The position numbers and the translations under genes were made by a program. A DNA stretch of 44,360 nt from the NCBI GenBank assembly GCA_902805545.1, contig CADCTD010000151.1, positions 1 to 44,360 on the forward strand, read 5' to 3'. How positions within the stretch are numbered: position 1 is the first letter of the stretch; the number at the start of each line of letters is the position of its first letter. The notes under the pieces are model-generated. The model worked only from the letters and a program-made list of their open reading frames with translations, did no database searches and had not been told where the DNA came from. The DNA comes from an uncultured Craurococcus sp. Its GTDB lineage: Bacteria > Pseudomonadota > Alphaproteobacteria > Acetobacterales > Acetobacteraceae. Positions 26,727-36,622 of this stretch are shown in pieces.

Positions 26727-28085
26727 ATGGCCTCCGCAGCCGAGCAGCTTGCGGCCAATCTCAACCTCGGGGTCCTGTCGAAGGCGACCGAGTTGAAGCG
26801 GCGCCTCTGGTTCACCCTGGGGGCGCTCCTCGTCTACCGGCTTGGCACCTATGTGCCGGTCCCGGGCGTCGATGCGGGGGTGATGGGCGAGATCCTGCGC
26901 CAGCATGGCGGCGGGATCCTCGGCATGTTCGACATGTTCACGGGCGGCGCCCTCGGGCGGATGACCGTCTTTGCGCTGAACATCATGCCCTACATCTCGG
27001 CCAGCATCATCATCCAGCTGATGACGGCCGCCGTCCCCACGCTCGAGGCCCTGAAGAAGGAGGGCGAGTCCGGCCGAAAGAAGATCAACCAGTACACCCG
27101 CTACCTCACCGTCCTGATCGCCATCTTCCAGGCCTATGGCATCGCCGTCGGCCTCGAAAGCATGCGAGGCAGCTTCGGTCCTGCGGTGGGTGATCCGGGC
27201 CTGTTCTTCCGGCTCTCCTGCGTCATCACCCTGGTCGGCGGGACGATGTTCCTGATGTGGCTGGGCGAGCAGATCACCGCCCGCGGCGTCGGCAATGGCA
27301 TCTCGCTCATCATCTTCGCCGGCATCGTGGCGAACCTGCCGCATGCGCTGGTCTCGCTGCTGGAGCTCGGCCGCACCGGCGCGCTGTCGACCTTCTTCAT
27401 CATCGCCTTCATCGTCATCGCGCTGGCGGTGATCGCGCTCGTCGTCTTCGTCGAGCGGGCGCAGCGCCGCATCCCGGTGCAGTACCCGAAGCGCCAGGTC
27501 GGCAACCGCATGTTCGGCGGCGAGAACACCCACCTGCCGCTGAAGCTGAACACCGCCGGCGTCATCCCGCCGATCTTCGCCTCCTCGCTGCTGCTGCTGC
27601 CGGCGACGGTCGCCGGATTCGCGGTCGACCCGGCCTCCGATGGCTGGCTCGCGCAGATCAGCGCCGCGCTCGCCCATGGCGAGCCGCTCTACATGGCACT
27701 CTATCTCGGACTCATCGTCTTCTTCTGCTTCTTCTACACCGCGGTCGTCTTCAACCCGGTGGAGACGGCGGACAACCTGAAGAAGTATGGCGGCTTCGTG
27801 CCCGGCATCCGCCCGGGCCAGCACACTGCGGACTATTTCGACCGGGTGCTCACCCGGCTGACCGCGGTCGGCGCCCTCTATCTCTGCCTGGTCTGCATCC
27901 TGCCCGAGCTGCTGATCAGCAACTACGGCGTGCCCTTCTATTTCGGCGGCACCTCGCTGCTCATCATCGTCTCCGTCACGATGGACACGGTGGCCCAGGT
28001 GCAGTCCCATCTCTTCGCGCACCAGTATGAAGGCCTGATCCGCAAGGCCCGGCTGGGTGGCCGCGGCGCACCGCGGCCACGCTGA
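26727..28085 (+). CDS. secY: Preprotein translocase subunit SecY
   Basis: SecY is the pore-forming channel of the Sec translocase. The protein is 452 residues with ten predicted membrane helices. Recognisable segments are the cytoplasmic start [20 protein letters not shown], the plug region after helix 1 ([20 protein letters not shown]), and the C5 loop [21 protein letters not shown] 26727 follows GGAGGG; an upstream frame from 26607 would add 40 Arg-rich residues and is rejected. Confidence 0.98.
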   Translation: MASAAEQLAANLNLGVLSKATELKRRLWFTLGALLVYRLGTYVPVPGVDAGVMGEILRQHGGGILGMFDMFTGGALGRMTVFALNIMPYISASIIIQLMTAAVPTLEALKKEGESGRKKINQYTRYLTVLIAIFQAYGIAVGLESMRGSFGPAVGDPGLFFRLSCVITLVGGTMFLMWLGEQITARGVGNGISLIIFAGIVANLPHALVSLLELGRTGALSTFFIIAFIVIALAVIALVVFVERAQRRIPVQYPKRQVGNRMFGGENTHLPLKLNTAGVIPPIFASSLLLLPATVAGFAVDPASDGWLAQISAALAHGEPLYMALYLGLIVFFCFFYTAVVFNPVETADNLKKYGGFVPGIRPGQHTADYFDRVLTRLTAVGALYLCLVCILPELLISNYGVPFYFGGTSLLIIVSVTMDTVAQVQSHLFAHQYEGLIRKARLGGRGAPRPR

Positions 28086-28107
28086 GACAGGGGAGGGGGA
28101 CGAAAGA

Positions 28108-28761
28108 ATGAATTTGATCCTGCTGGGTCCGCCCGGGGCGGGGAAGGGGACCCAGGCCAAGCGCCTGGAGGATCGCCACGGCCTGAAGCAGATCTCGACC
28201 GGCGACATGCTGCGCGCCGAGGTCCGCTCCGGCAGCGAGGTCGGCCTGCAGGCCAAGGCGATCATGGAGCGGGGCGAGCTTGTCCCCGATGCCATCATCA
28301 TCGCCATGCTGGCCAGCCGCGTTGCCCAGCCGGATGTCGCCCAGGGCTTCATCCTGGATGGCTTCCCCCGCACCGTCCCCCAGGCGGAGGCGCTCGACCT
28401 GATGCTGAAGGAGAAGGCCATGCCTCTCAATCACGTCATCGAGCTCCAGGTGGATGACGTGGCGCTCGTCGACCGCATCTCGGGCCGGTTCACCTGCTCT
28501 AAATGCGGCGAGGGCTACCACGACCAGTTCAAGCAGATGGCCAAGGCCGGCATCTGCGATGTCTGCGGCAATGGCGAGTTCACCCGCCGCGCCGACGACA
28601 AGGCGGAGCTGGTGGCCGCCCGGCTCGAGGCCTATCACCGCCAGACGGCGCCCCTGCTGCCGTACTACGCCGCCCAGGGCGTGCTGCGGGTGGTGGACGG
28701 CATGGCGGAGATGAACGAGGTCTCCTCGCAGATCGAGGCGATCCTCGGGGAGAAGGGTTGA
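28108..28761 (+). CDS. adk: Adenylate kinase with zinc-type lid
   Basis: Adenylate kinase interconverts AMP + ATP and 2 ADP. The protein is 217 residues, starting at ATG 28108 after GGGGAGGGGGA. The P-loop GPPGAGKGT is at residues 7-15 and DGFPRT at about 84-89. The lid domain carries four cysteines, C130, C133, C150 and C153 (CxxC pairs), the zinc-bound form typical of Gram-positives and many alphaproteobacteria rather than E. coli. It lies 22 bases after secY, the usual place. Confidence 0.98.
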   Translation: MNLILLGPPGAGKGTQAKRLEDRHGLKQISTGDMLRAEVRSGSEVGLQAKAIMERGELVPDAIIIAMLASRVAQPDVAQGFILDGFPRTVPQAEALDLMLKEKAMPLNHVIELQVDDVALVDRISGRFTCSKCGEGYHDQFKQMAKAGICDVCGNGEFTRRADDKAELVAARLEAYHRQTAPLLPYYAAQGVLRVVDGMAEMNEVSSQIEAILGEKG

Positions 28762-28785
28762 CGGCAAGGCGCCTCTCGGTATAGT
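28758..28785 (+). promoter_or_regulatory. Strong candidate promoter for rpsM-rpsK-rpoA-rplQ
   Basis: TTGACG (28758-28763, 5/6) lies 16 bp from TATAGT (28780-28785, 5/6), the best sigma-70 match seen in the window. The -35 box overlaps the adk stop codon. The 177-base gap to rpsM also contains an imperfect hairpin at about 28808-28834. Confidence 0.65.
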
Positions 28786-28938
28786 CCGCGCCTCTCGCGG
28801 TCAGAGGCAGCCCCTGGGCTCAGGTCCAGGGCTCTCCCGGCCGCGTTTCGCCGTTGGCATTTTTGGGTTGATCATATCGTCGGACGTGGCATCCCCACCC
28901 CGGCGGGAGCAGGAGCGACAGGCTCCAGGAGCTGAGCA

Positions 28939-29316
28939 GTGGCGCGCATCGCCGGAGTGAACATCCCTACGAACAAGCGCGTGCAGATCTCGCTGCGCTA
29001 CATCTACGGCATCGGCCCGAAGAATGCGGCCGAGATCTGCGGGAAGCTCAGCATCCCCGAGGACCGTCGGGTGAACCAGCTGACGGATGAGGAGATCCTC
29101 CGCATCCGCGAGCTGATCGACCGTGAGTACCGCGTGGAGGGCGACCTCCGCCGTGAAGTCGCGATGAACATCAAGCGGCTCATGGACATGGCCTGCTACC
29201 GTGGCCTGCGCCACCGCCGGGGCCTGCCGGTCCGCGGCCAGCGCACCCACACCAACGCCCGCACGCGCAAGGGCAAGGCCGTGGCCATCGCCGGCAAGAA
29301 GAAGGTGACGAAGTAA
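28939..29316 (+). CDS. rpsM: 30S ribosomal protein S13
   Basis: S13 bridges the subunits and contacts tRNA in the P site. The protein is 125 residues with a GTG start (GTGGCGCGC). The opening [18 protein letters not shown] and the basic [16 protein letters not shown] tail are conserved. rpmJ (L36), found before rpsM in some bacteria, is not in this gap. Confidence 0.98.
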   Translation: MARIAGVNIPTNKRVQISLRYIYGIGPKNAAEICGKLSIPEDRRVNQLTDEEILRIRELIDREYRVEGDLRREVAMNIKRLMDMACYRGLRHRRGLPVRGQRTHTNARTRKGKAVAIAGKKKVTK

Positions 29317-29317
29317 C

Positions 29318-29719
29318 ATGGCCCGCGAACCCCGTGGCGGCGCCCGCGCGCCGCGCAAGAAGGAACGGAAGAACATCTCTTCCGGCGTGGCCCATGTGCT
29401 CGCCAGCTTCAACAACACCATCGTGACGATCACGGATGCCCAGGGCAACGCGATCGCCTGGTCGTCCTCCGGCAGCCAGGGCTTCAAGGGCAGCCGCAAG
29501 TCCACCCCCTATGCCGCGCAGGTCGCGGCCGAGGATGCCGGCCGCAAGGCCCGTGAGCACGGGATGGAGCAGCTGGAGATCATGGTGAGCGGCCCCGGCT
29601 CGGGCCGCGAGTCGGCGCTCCGCGCCCTGCAGGCGGTCGGCTTCTACGTCACCGCCATCCGGGACGTGACGCCCATTCCGCATAATGGTTGCCGCCCGCG
29701 CAAGCGCCGCCGCGTCTGA
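29318..29719 (+). CDS. rpsK: 30S ribosomal protein S11
   Basis: S11 lies on the platform near the Shine-Dalgarno helix. The protein is 133 residues, with [16 protein letters not shown] and the C-terminal [18 protein letters not shown] intact. It starts one base after rpsM. Confidence 0.98.
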   Translation: MAREPRGGARAPRKKERKNISSGVAHVLASFNNTIVTITDAQGNAIAWSSSGSQGFKGSRKSTPYAAQVAAEDAGRKAREHGMEQLEIMVSGPGSGRESALRALQAVGFYVTAIRDVTPIPHNGCRPRKRRRV

Positions 29720-29765
29720 GACGCGCCTGCTTTGTCTTGCGTGAGGCTGGCCTAGGAGACTGTTC

Positions 29766-30782
29766 GTGATCGAGAGGAACTGGCGGTCGCTCATCCGGCC
29801 CGAGAAGCTGGGCGTCGAGGTCGGCGCTGACCCCGAGCGCACCGCGACCATCGTCGCCGAGCCGCTGGAGCGCGGCTTCGGCATGACGCTCGGCAATGCG
29901 ATCCGCCGCGTGCTGCTGTCCTCCCTCCAGGGGGCGGCCGTCACGGCGATCCGCATCGACGGCGTGCTGCATGAGTTCAGCAGCATCCAGGGCGTCCGCG
30001 AGGACGTCACGGACATCGTGCTGAACGTGAAGCAGCTCGCCATCCGGATGCAGGGCGAGGGGCCGAAGCGCCTGGCGCTCACCGCGACTGGCCCGGGCGA
30101 GGTGACGGCCGGCCAGATCCAGACCACGGGCGATATCGAGATCGCCAACCCCGACCTCGTCATCTGCACGCTGGACGACGGCGCCCGCCTCTCGATGGAG
30201 CTGACGGTCGGCACCGGCAAGGGCTATGTCCCGGCGGCGATGAACCGCCCCGAGGATGCGCCGATCGGCCTCATCCCGGTCGATGCCATCTACTCGCCCG
30301 TCCGCCGCGTCGCCTACCGCGTCGAGCCGACCCGCGTCGGCCAGGTGACCGACTACGACAAGCTGGTCATGAACCTCGAGACGGACGGCACCGTGGCGCC
30401 CGAGGATGCCGTGGCGCTCGCCGCCCGCATCCTGCAGGACCAGCTGCAGCTCTTCATCAACTTCGACGAGCCGCGCGAGCGCAAGGTGGAGGAGGAGCGG
30501 GATGACCTGCCCTTCAACCGCAACCTGCTCCGCAAGGTGGACGAGCTCGAGCTCTCCGTCCGCTCGGCGAACTGCCTGAAGAACGACAACATCGTCTATA
30601 TCGGCGACCTCGTGCAGAAGACCGAGCAGGAGATGCTGCGGACGCCGAATTTCGGCCGCAAGTCGCTGAACGAGATCAAGGAAGTCCTGGCCTCGATGGG
30701 CCTCGGCCTCGGCCTGACCGTCACCGGCTGGCCGCCCGAGAACATCGAAGAGCTGGCCAAGAAACTCGAAGAGCCGTTCTGA
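29766..30782 (+). CDS. rpoA: DNA-directed RNA polymerase subunit alpha
   Basis: Alpha dimers start polymerase assembly and contact UP elements and activators. The protein is 338 residues with a GTG start at 29766 after CTAGGAGA. The N-terminal domain includes [20 protein letters not shown]. The C-terminal domain (about 250-320) includes [20 protein letters not shown], the DNA- and activator-binding surface. Confidence 0.99.
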   Translation: MIERNWRSLIRPEKLGVEVGADPERTATIVAEPLERGFGMTLGNAIRRVLLSSLQGAAVTAIRIDGVLHEFSSIQGVREDVTDIVLNVKQLAIRMQGEGPKRLALTATGPGEVTAGQIQTTGDIEIANPDLVICTLDDGARLSMELTVGTGKGYVPAAMNRPEDAPIGLIPVDAIYSPVRRVAYRVEPTRVGQVTDYDKLVMNLETDGTVAPEDAVALAARILQDQLQLFINFDEPRERKVEEERDDLPFNRNLLRKVDELELSVRSANCLKNDNIVYIGDLVQKTEQEMLRTPNFGRKSLNEIKEVLASMGLGLGLTVTGWPPENIEELAKKLEEPF

Positions 30783-30808
30783 GTCCGGCGGATTAGGAAG
30801 CCCATACC

Positions 30809-31237
30809 ATGCGACACGGGATTGCCGGCCGGAAGCTCGGCGTCACCTCCACCCACCGCCTCGCCATGTTCCGCAACATGGCGACGAGCCTGCTGAAGCA
30901 CGAGCAGATCACCACGACGTTGCCGAAGGCGAAGGAGCTGCGCCCCTATGTGGAGCGCATCATCACCCTCGGGAAGCGCGGCGGCCTGCATGCGCGGCGC
31001 CAGGCCTACGCGCAGATCATGGACCAGAAGGTGGTGGACAAGCTCTTCACCACCATCGCCGAGCGCTACAAGGCCCGCAACGGCGGCTATACCCGCGTGC
31101 TGAAGGCCGGCATCCGCTATGGTGACGCCGCCGCCATGGCCGTGATCGAGCTGGTTGACCGCGACCCGGCGGCGAAGGGCCTCGACAGCGGCCCGAAGCC
31201 GGAGCGCCCCGAGGCCGAGGAAGCCGCCGCAGGCTGA
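30809..31237 (+). CDS. rplQ: 50S ribosomal protein L17
   Basis: L17 lies near the exit tunnel. The protein is 142 residues; the core ([20 protein letters not shown] to about residue 118) is typical, followed by ~24 residues of Pro/Glu/Ala tail ([11 protein letters not shown]). It is the last gene of the ribosomal locus. Confidence 0.98.
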   Translation: MRHGIAGRKLGVTSTHRLAMFRNMATSLLKHEQITTTLPKAKELRPYVERIITLGKRGGLHARRQAYAQIMDQKVVDKLFTTIAERYKARNGGYTRVLKAGIRYGDAAAMAVIELVDRDPAAKGLDSGPKPERPEAEEAAAG

Positions 31238-31256
31238 CGCAGCCCCGGCAGGACAT

Positions 31257-31298
31257 ATAAGGAAGGGGCGGCGTGGCAACCTGCCGCCCTTTCCTTAT
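31257..31298. terminator. Bidirectional terminator closing the ribosomal locus
   Basis: A 16-bp stem (31257-31272 with 31283-31298, one G-T pair) encloses a 10-base loop. The flanks give TTTCCTTAT on the + strand and, by symmetry, an A/T-rich end on the - strand. It lies 20 bases after rplQ and contains the stop codon of the opposing FkbM gene. Confidence 0.9.
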
Positions 31299-32140
31299 GG
31301 GCGCATCATCAGCAGGTCGCCATGCGGCAGGCCCGGCAGGTTCTCCGCCGGCACGGGCTCCAGAACGCCCCCCTTTGCCACCCGCCAGAAGCCGAAACCC
31401 AGCTCGCCCCCCAGCCAGGCGACCAGCGCGCCGAGGTCGCTCCGTACCGCCATCATCGGCGCCGACCATTCGGTGAGGATCCGCAGCCCCGGCGAGCGCC
31501 CGATCAACGCCGCCGCCCCGCGCAGCACCTGCGGCTCGGACCCTTCGGCATCCATGCGTAGCAGATCGAGCGCTGGCACCCCGGCCAGCGCGGCATCCAG
31601 CGTCACCGCCGGCACGGTCGCGCGGCGCGAGTAGTTCGCTGCCTCCAGCTCATGGGCAAGATGCCCGCTGCCGATATGCTCCGGGTCGCTGCTGAAGCTC
31701 ACCTCGCCCGGGGCATCCAGCGCCGCCACCGGGTGCAGCGTCACCCGCCCGGCGAAGCCGTTCACCGCAATCGTCGCCCGCAGCAGCGGCAGCACCACCG
31801 GATTCGCCTCGAAACTGTCGATATGCCCCTCCGGTCCCACCGCTGCGGCCATGGTCAGCGTGTGGTAGCCCATATTGGCCCCGACCTCGGCGACGCGGTC
31901 ACCACGCCGCAGCACTCGGCCGAGCACCGCCTCGACATCCATCTCCCAGGTGCCATGCATGGCGATATGCGGGGTGAGGCCGAGGTCGCGCGTGTCGAGA
32001 TAGATCATCTGACCCCGATGCGTCAGCGCCAGCGCCCGGTCGCCGCCGAGATAGCAATAGGGCTGCGCGCCGCGGGCCGCGGGAGGGGGCAGTTTTCCCA
32101 GCCGCATCCGGCGCAGCACCGCCCGCAAAGTGATTGCCAT
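31295..32140 (-). CDS. FkbM family methyltransferase
   Basis: This is a SAM-dependent O-methyltransferase of the FkbM type; relatives methylate sugars, polyketides or lipids, and the substrate here is unknown. The SAM-binding motif is DRVAEVGANMGYHTLTMAAA, with the acidic post-I residue in DSFEANP and the family motif LLRMDAEGSEPQVLRGA near the middle. I chose the ATG at 32140 (281 residues); in-frame starts at 32176 and 32194 (GTG) are possible and none has a strong ribosome site. It is the first gene beyond the ribosomal locus and converges on rplQ. Confidence 0.85.
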   Translation of the reverse strand: MAITLRAVLRRMRLGKLPPPAARGAQPYCYLGGDRALALTHRGQMIYLDTRDLGLTPHIAMHGTWEMDVEAVLGRVLRRGDRVAEVGANMGYHTLTMAAAVGPEGHIDSFEANPVVLPLLRATIAVNGFAGRVTLHPVAALDAPGEVSFSSDPEHIGSGHLAHELEAANYSRRATVPAVTLDAALAGVPALDLLRMDAEGSEPQVLRGAAALIGRSPGLRILTEWSAPMMAVRSDLGALVAWLGGELGFGFWRVAKGGVLEPVPAENLPGLPHGDLLMMRP

Positions 32141-32277
32141 CTCGAACCGGACCCCCGACACGGGCGCAATCTCCATCCTGGCAGGCCGCCGCACAAGCCT
32201 TGGCTGCGGCTTGCGCCCGGGCCGTGCGCGACGGACACTCCACCCCGGGCCTCGGGCTCCACGGGAGGAGAAAACAC

Positions 32278-33435
32278 ATGCGCCACTGGCTGCTCGCCGG
32301 CATCATCGCCTCGGGCCTCGGCCCGGGCTTGGCCTCCGCCCAACTCCTGCTGTCGGCCAATGACAGCAAGATGGTGCTGGAGAACGGCGCCGTCCGCACC
32401 CTCCGCGAGTCGCCGCCGGACACGCTGACGGTCATCGACCTCGCCTCCGGCACGCCACGCATCCGCGCCGAGATCGCCGTCCCCGCCAGCGTCGTCGGCC
32501 CGCCCGTCTCGGTCGCCATCACGCCGGACGAGCGCCTCGCCCTCGTCACCGCCAACCAGCAGCGCGACCCGGCCGACCCTGCCCGCGTCATGCCCGGCAA
32601 CACCATGGCCGTGGTGGACCTCACCGCCAGCCCGCCCCGCGTCACGTCCACCCTGCCGACCGGTGCCGCCCCCGCCGGCCTCTCCATCAACCGCGCCGGC
32701 ACCCTGGCGCTGGTCGCCAACCGGGCGGAGGGCACGGTCGGCATCTTCCGTATCGCCAATGGCCAGGTGACCGCCATCGGCAAGGTCGAGATCGGCCCGG
32801 TCTCCTCCGAGGTCTCCCATGTCGCCTTCACCCCGGACGGCCGCCGGGCGCTCGTCACCCGCTATGGCGACCACCAGGTCAATGTCCTCCAGATCGAGGG
32901 CGAGCGGGTGGTGAAGCTCGACCGCGAGATCACCACGGGCGTTCGCCCCTACGGCCTCGCCGTGACGGCCGATGGCCGCTACGCCGCCGTCGCCAATATC
33001 GGGCGCGGCACCGGCGATGCCGATACGGTCAGCCTCATCGACCTGACCCGCGAGCCCTACCGCATCATCGACACGGTGAGCGTCGGCCAGACACCGGAAG
33101 GCATCCAGACCGGCCCCGACCCGCGCCTGATGGCGGTCACGGTGATGAACGGCTCCAACAAGCCCGCCGGCTCGCCCTTCGCCGGGCCGGGGCTGGTGAA
33201 GATCCTCCGCATCGACAACGGCCGCCTCGCGGTCGTCTCCGAGGCCCAGGTCGGCACCTGGTCCCAGGGCGCCGCTTTCTCGCCGGACGGGCGGATGCTC
33301 TTCGTCGGCAACATGGTGGAGAAGGACATCTCCGTCTTCCGCGTCGCCGAGGACGGCAGGCTGAGCGATGGCGGCCCGCGCCTCCGCCTCGGCGGCGGCT
33401 CCGTCGCCCTGCGGGTGGCCGACCGGCCGAGGTAG
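32278..33435 (+). CDS. Secreted YncE-like beta-propeller protein
   Basis: This 385-residue exported protein has a Sec signal peptide (MRHWLLAGIIASGLGPGLASA, cut near residue 21). It then shows repeated ~40-50-residue blades with the pattern 'xxPDGRxALVT', for example VAFTPDGRRALVTRYGD, LAVTADGRYAAVANIGRG and AFSPDGRMLFVGNMVEKD. This is the YVTN/YncE-type seven-bladed propeller fold (lactonase-like family). No enzyme residues can be named; a periplasmic binding or lactonase-like role is only possible. GGGAGGAG precedes the ATG. It is divergent from the FkbM gene. Confidence 0.8.
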   Translation: MRHWLLAGIIASGLGPGLASAQLLLSANDSKMVLENGAVRTLRESPPDTLTVIDLASGTPRIRAEIAVPASVVGPPVSVAITPDERLALVTANQQRDPADPARVMPGNTMAVVDLTASPPRVTSTLPTGAAPAGLSINRAGTLALVANRAEGTVGIFRIANGQVTAIGKVEIGPVSSEVSHVAFTPDGRRALVTRYGDHQVNVLQIEGERVVKLDREITTGVRPYGLAVTADGRYAAVANIGRGTGDADTVSLIDLTREPYRIIDTVSVGQTPEGIQTGPDPRLMAVTVMNGSNKPAGSPFAGPGLVKILRIDNGRLAVVSEAQVGTWSQGAAFSPDGRMLFVGNMVEKDISVFRVAEDGRLSDGGPRLRLGGGSVALRVADRPR

Positions 33436-33443
33436 CCGATCGG

Positions 33444-33472
33444 TTGACCGCCCCACGGCCGCTTCCTAGCCT
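33444..33472 (+). promoter_or_regulatory. Candidate promoter for the LLM oxidoreductase gene
   Basis: TTGACC (33444-33449, 5/6) lies 17 bp from TAGCCT (33467-33472, 3/6). It starts nine bases after the propeller gene ends and 61 bases before the flavoprotein ATG. Confidence 0.4.
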
Positions 33473-33504
33473 CCCTTCGACGTCCGAGAAGAAAGGCACC
33501 CCTG

Positions 33505-34701
33505 ATGGCCCATCGCGGCTTGCGCTTCGGCATCTTCCTCGCGCCTTTCCACCGCGTGGGCGACAACCCGACCCTTGCCCTCGGCCGTGACCTGGAGCTG
33601 ATCCAGTGGCTCGACACCCTCGGCTATGACGAGGCCTGGATCGGCGAGCACCACTCCGCCGGCTGGGAGATCATCGCCTCGCCCGAGATCTTCATCGGCG
33701 CGGCGGCCGAGCGCACGAAGCACATCATGCTCGGCTCCGGCGTCACCTCGCTGCCCTACCATCACCCCTTCCTGGTCGCGCAGCGCTTCGTCCAGCTCGA
33801 CCACATGACGCGCGGCCGCGCCATGCTCGGCTGCGGCCCCGGCGCCCTGGTCTCCGACGCCTACATGATGGGCATCAAGGCCGAGGATCAGCGCCGCATG
33901 ATGGATGAGAGCCTCGGCGCCATCATGAAGCTTCTCGCCTGCGAGGAGCCGGTGACGATGAAGACCGACTGGTTCGAGCTGAACCAGGCCCGGCTCCACC
34001 TCGCCCCCTACACCTACCCGCATTTCCCGATCGCGGTCGCCAGCGCGACCACCCCCTCCGGCGTGCTGACCGCCGGCAAGCATGGCGTCGGCCTGCTGTC
34101 GCTGGGCGCCGGCCTCCCCGGCGGCAACGCGAAGCTCGCCGAGCACTGGCGCCAGGGCGAGGCGGAAGCGGCGAAGCACGGCAAGACCATGCCCCGCGAC
34201 GGCTGGCGCCTGGTCGTGAACATGCATTGCGCCGAGGAGGACGAGCGCGCCTTCCGCGACGTCGCCCGCGGCGAACGGCTGGAGACGCTCACCTATTTCA
34301 GCGAAACCTTGGGCCGCCCGCCGATGCGCAGCGAGAACCCTCTCGGCGACGGGCTGAAGGCCGGCACCACCCTGGTCGGCAGCCCGGAGACGGTGGCGAA
34401 GGGCATCGAGCGCCTGCTCGAATATACCGAGGGCGGGGCCGGCGCGGTGCTCTTCCGCGCCCATGAATGGGCCAACCGCGAGGACACGCTGCGCAGCTAC
34501 GAGCTTTTCGCCCGCTGGGTCATGCCCCGCTTCCAGGGCAGCCTGACCATGCCGGCGCAGTCGCGCGAATGGTGCAGCGAGAACCGCAGCGGCATCTTCG
34601 GCCCGAGCATGAATGCGCTCCGCAAGGCCTTCACCGATGCCGGGCAGGAGGTGCCGGACCATATCCGGCTCCGCCTGCACACCGGCAAGGTCGAGTTGTA
34701 G
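33505..34701 (+). CDS. LLM class flavin-dependent oxidoreductase (limonene 1,2-monooxygenase-like)
   Basis: This is a bacterial luciferase-like monooxygenase (TIM barrel, uses reduced FMN from a partner reductase). The protein is 398 residues. N-terminal motifs FGIFLAPFHRVGDNPTLAL, YDEAWIGEHHSAGWEI and LGSGVTSLPYHHPFLVAQR closely resemble the limonene monooxygenase branch. The C-terminal extension (from about residue 350) is also seen in that branch. The true substrate is unknown; many relatives act on terpenes, alkanes or sulfonates. No flavin reductase gene is adjacent. Confidence 0.85.
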   Translation: MAHRGLRFGIFLAPFHRVGDNPTLALGRDLELIQWLDTLGYDEAWIGEHHSAGWEIIASPEIFIGAAAERTKHIMLGSGVTSLPYHHPFLVAQRFVQLDHMTRGRAMLGCGPGALVSDAYMMGIKAEDQRRMMDESLGAIMKLLACEEPVTMKTDWFELNQARLHLAPYTYPHFPIAVASATTPSGVLTAGKHGVGLLSLGAGLPGGNAKLAEHWRQGEAEAAKHGKTMPRDGWRLVVNMHCAEEDERAFRDVARGERLETLTYFSETLGRPPMRSENPLGDGLKAGTTLVGSPETVAKGIERLLEYTEGGAGAVLFRAHEWANREDTLRSYELFARWVMPRFQGSLTMPAQSREWCSENRSGIFGPSMNALRKAFTDAGQEVPDHIRLRLHTGKVEL

Positions 34702-34704
34702 GCC

Positions 34705-36474
34705 CTAGCGGTAGGGCGCCACCACCAGCGCCGGCAGCACCACCGCCGGGCGCGGCGCCGTCAGGCGCGCCCCGGCCGCCCCGGGCTCGAGCTGCAGCAC
34801 CCGGTCATGGTGCTCGGCGAGCCCCGGCCGATGCCCGATCGAGACCAGCGTCGCCTCGGCCAGGTCGGTGGCGAAGAGCCCCATCAGCGCCGCCTGCCCG
34901 GCATCGTCGAGCGCTGAGGTCGCCTCGTCCAGCAGCACCCAGCGCGGGCGGTGCAGCAGCAGCCGGGCGAAGCCGATGCGCTGCTGCTGCCCGAGGCTGA
35001 GCGAGCGGTCCCACCGCCCCGCCTCGTCCAGCCGCCCGATGAGCCCCGGCAGCCCGCAGCGGATCAGCGCCGCCTGCACCGCCGCATCGCCGAACCGCCC
35101 CGCCGGCGCCGGGTAGCAGACCGCCTCGCGCAGCGTCCCGAGCGGCAGGTAGGGCCGCTGCGGCAGGATCATCATCGCCTCGCGCACCGGCACGCGGATC
35201 ACGCCCTCGCCCCAGGGCCACAGCCCGGCGGCGGCGCGGAACAGCGTGCTCTTGCCCGTGCCGCTCTCGCCGCGGATCAGCACCCGCTCCCCGGCGCGGA
35301 TCGTGGCCGAGGCGCCGGCGATCAGCACGTTGCCGTCGGGCGCACGCACGGTCAGCCCCTCGAAGGCCAGCACCTCGCCGCCTTCCTCGATGCCGATGCC
35401 GCTCCCGTCCCCGAGCGCCTCCGCGGCATCGAGGCTGTCCTCGAGGGCCACGATCCGCTCCACATGGCTGCGCCAGTCGGCGAGCCGCGGCCAGCTCTCC
35501 TGGAACCAGGAGAGGGCGCGCACCACCTCGGTGAAGGCCTGCGCCATCTGCATCAGCACGCCGAGCGTCAGGGCGCCGGCGAAGTACCGCGGGCTCGCCA
35601 GCAGCAGCGGGATGACGGCGGCGACCATCCCATAGCCCGAGCCGAGCCACATGAGCTGCCGCTCCGTCCGCAGCAACTGATGCATCACCCCGACGACGCG
35701 CCCGAAGCTGCCGCGCAGCCCTGCGGCCTCATCGGCCCCGCCACGTATCAGCGCCACCGCCTCCGCGCTCTCGCGCAGGCGCAGAAGGGCGAAACGGTGG
35801 TCGGATTCCGCGTGGTTGCGGCGGATATTGATGTCGACCAATGGCCGCCCGATCAGCCAGGTCAGCGTCCCGCCCGCCAGCGCATAGAGGCCAGCGACCA
35901 GCACCAGGCTCCCCGGCACCTCGATGCCCCCGAGCCGGACGGCGTCGGAGAGCGTCCAGAGCACGCCGGTGAAGGAAACGAGCGTCAGCAGCGCCTGCAG
36001 CAGCCCGACCGTCAGGTCGACGGCCATGGCGGTCGCCCAGCGCGTGTTCTCGCTGATCCGCTGATCCGGATTGTCCGCCGCATCCGGCATCAGCCCCATG
36101 CGGTAGTGGCAGGAATCCGCCAGCCAGCGTTCCTGCAGGTGATGCACCAGCCATCGCCGCCAGCGCAGGGCCAGCATCTGCCGCGCCCAGAGCAGCGCGA
36201 CGGCGATCGCCATGCTCAGCCCCGCCAGCATCAGGAAGAGCGTAACCTGATCGCCGCTCGTCGCCGCCTGCCGCTGCTCCAGCGCATTGAAGAAGTCGCG
36301 GTGCCAAAGATTGAGGCGAAGCTGCGTGCCGATCTGCGCCAGCGTCAGGACGAGGGTCGCCGCCGTCAGCCCCCAGGCCACCGTCCGCTCCTCCGAGCCG
36401 TACCAGCCGCGGGCCATGCGCCAGGTCCGCCGGAAGGCCCCTTGGGAAGCGGTCGGCGTGCCGGAAGCGGCCAA
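34705..36474 (-). CDS. ABC transporter, fused membrane and ATPase domains (YddA / SbmA-BacA-like)
   Basis: This 589-residue half-transporter would work as a homodimer in the inner membrane. The N-terminal ~330 residues hold about six membrane helices of the type found in SbmA/BacA and peroxisomal ABCD proteins, with the marker NPDQRISENTRWAT. The ATPase domain has Walker A GESGTGKST (about 398-406), signature LSLGQQQR (about 488) and Walker B WVLLDEATSALD (about 508). The start is TTG with GGGAGA upstream. Relatives take up peptides, vitamin B12 or long-chain acyl compounds; substrate not determinable. It converges on the LLM gene with only 3 bases between. Confidence 0.88.
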   Translation of the reverse strand: MAASGTPTASQGAFRRTWRMARGWYGSEERTVAWGLTAATLVLTLAQIGTQLRLNLWHRDFFNALEQRQAATSGDQVTLFLMLAGLSMAIAVALLWARQMLALRWRRWLVHHLQERWLADSCHYRMGLMPDAADNPDQRISENTRWATAMAVDLTVGLLQALLTLVSFTGVLWTLSDAVRLGGIEVPGSLVLVAGLYALAGGTLTWLIGRPLVDINIRRNHAESDHRFALLRLRESAEAVALIRGGADEAAGLRGSFGRVVGVMHQLLRTERQLMWLGSGYGMVAAVIPLLLASPRYFAGALTLGVLMQMAQAFTEVVRALSWFQESWPRLADWRSHVERIVALEDSLDAAEALGDGSGIGIEEGGEVLAFEGLTVRAPDGNVLIAGASATIRAGERVLIRGESGTGKSTLFRAAAGLWPWGEGVIRVPVREAMMILPQRPYLPLGTLREAVCYPAPAGRFGDAAVQAALIRCGLPGLIGRLDEAGRWDRSLSLGQQQRIGFARLLLHRPRWVLLDEATSALDDAGQAALMGLFATDLAEATLVSIGHRPGLAEHHDRVLQLEPGAAGARLTAPRPAVVLPALVVAPYR

Positions 36475-36509
36475 GGCGAAATCTCCCGTCCGAAATCAGT
36501 ACGGGATGA

Positions 36510-36537
36510 GATATACAAAACGCCGTGAGGCCCGCAA
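36510..36537 (-). promoter_or_regulatory. Candidate promoter for the ABC transporter gene
   Basis: On the minus strand TTGCGG (36537-36532) lies 16 bp from TATATC (36515-36510). The -10 is 4/6 and the -35 3/6. It falls in an unusually AT-rich patch 36 bases before the TTG start. Confidence 0.35.
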
Positions 36538-36622
36538 GGCAATTGGGGCAGGAATGCGGCGGGAGCATGGCAAGTGTGGCTTCCAGGCCAGCCGCTGCCG
36601 CTGGCCCGGCCGCCACCCCGCC

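Noticed and set aside
34951-36528. A 525-codon plus-strand frame opposite the ABC transporter
   Set aside because: Gln/Arg/Pro-rich shadow; Walker A, signature and Walker B motifs are in the opposite strand.
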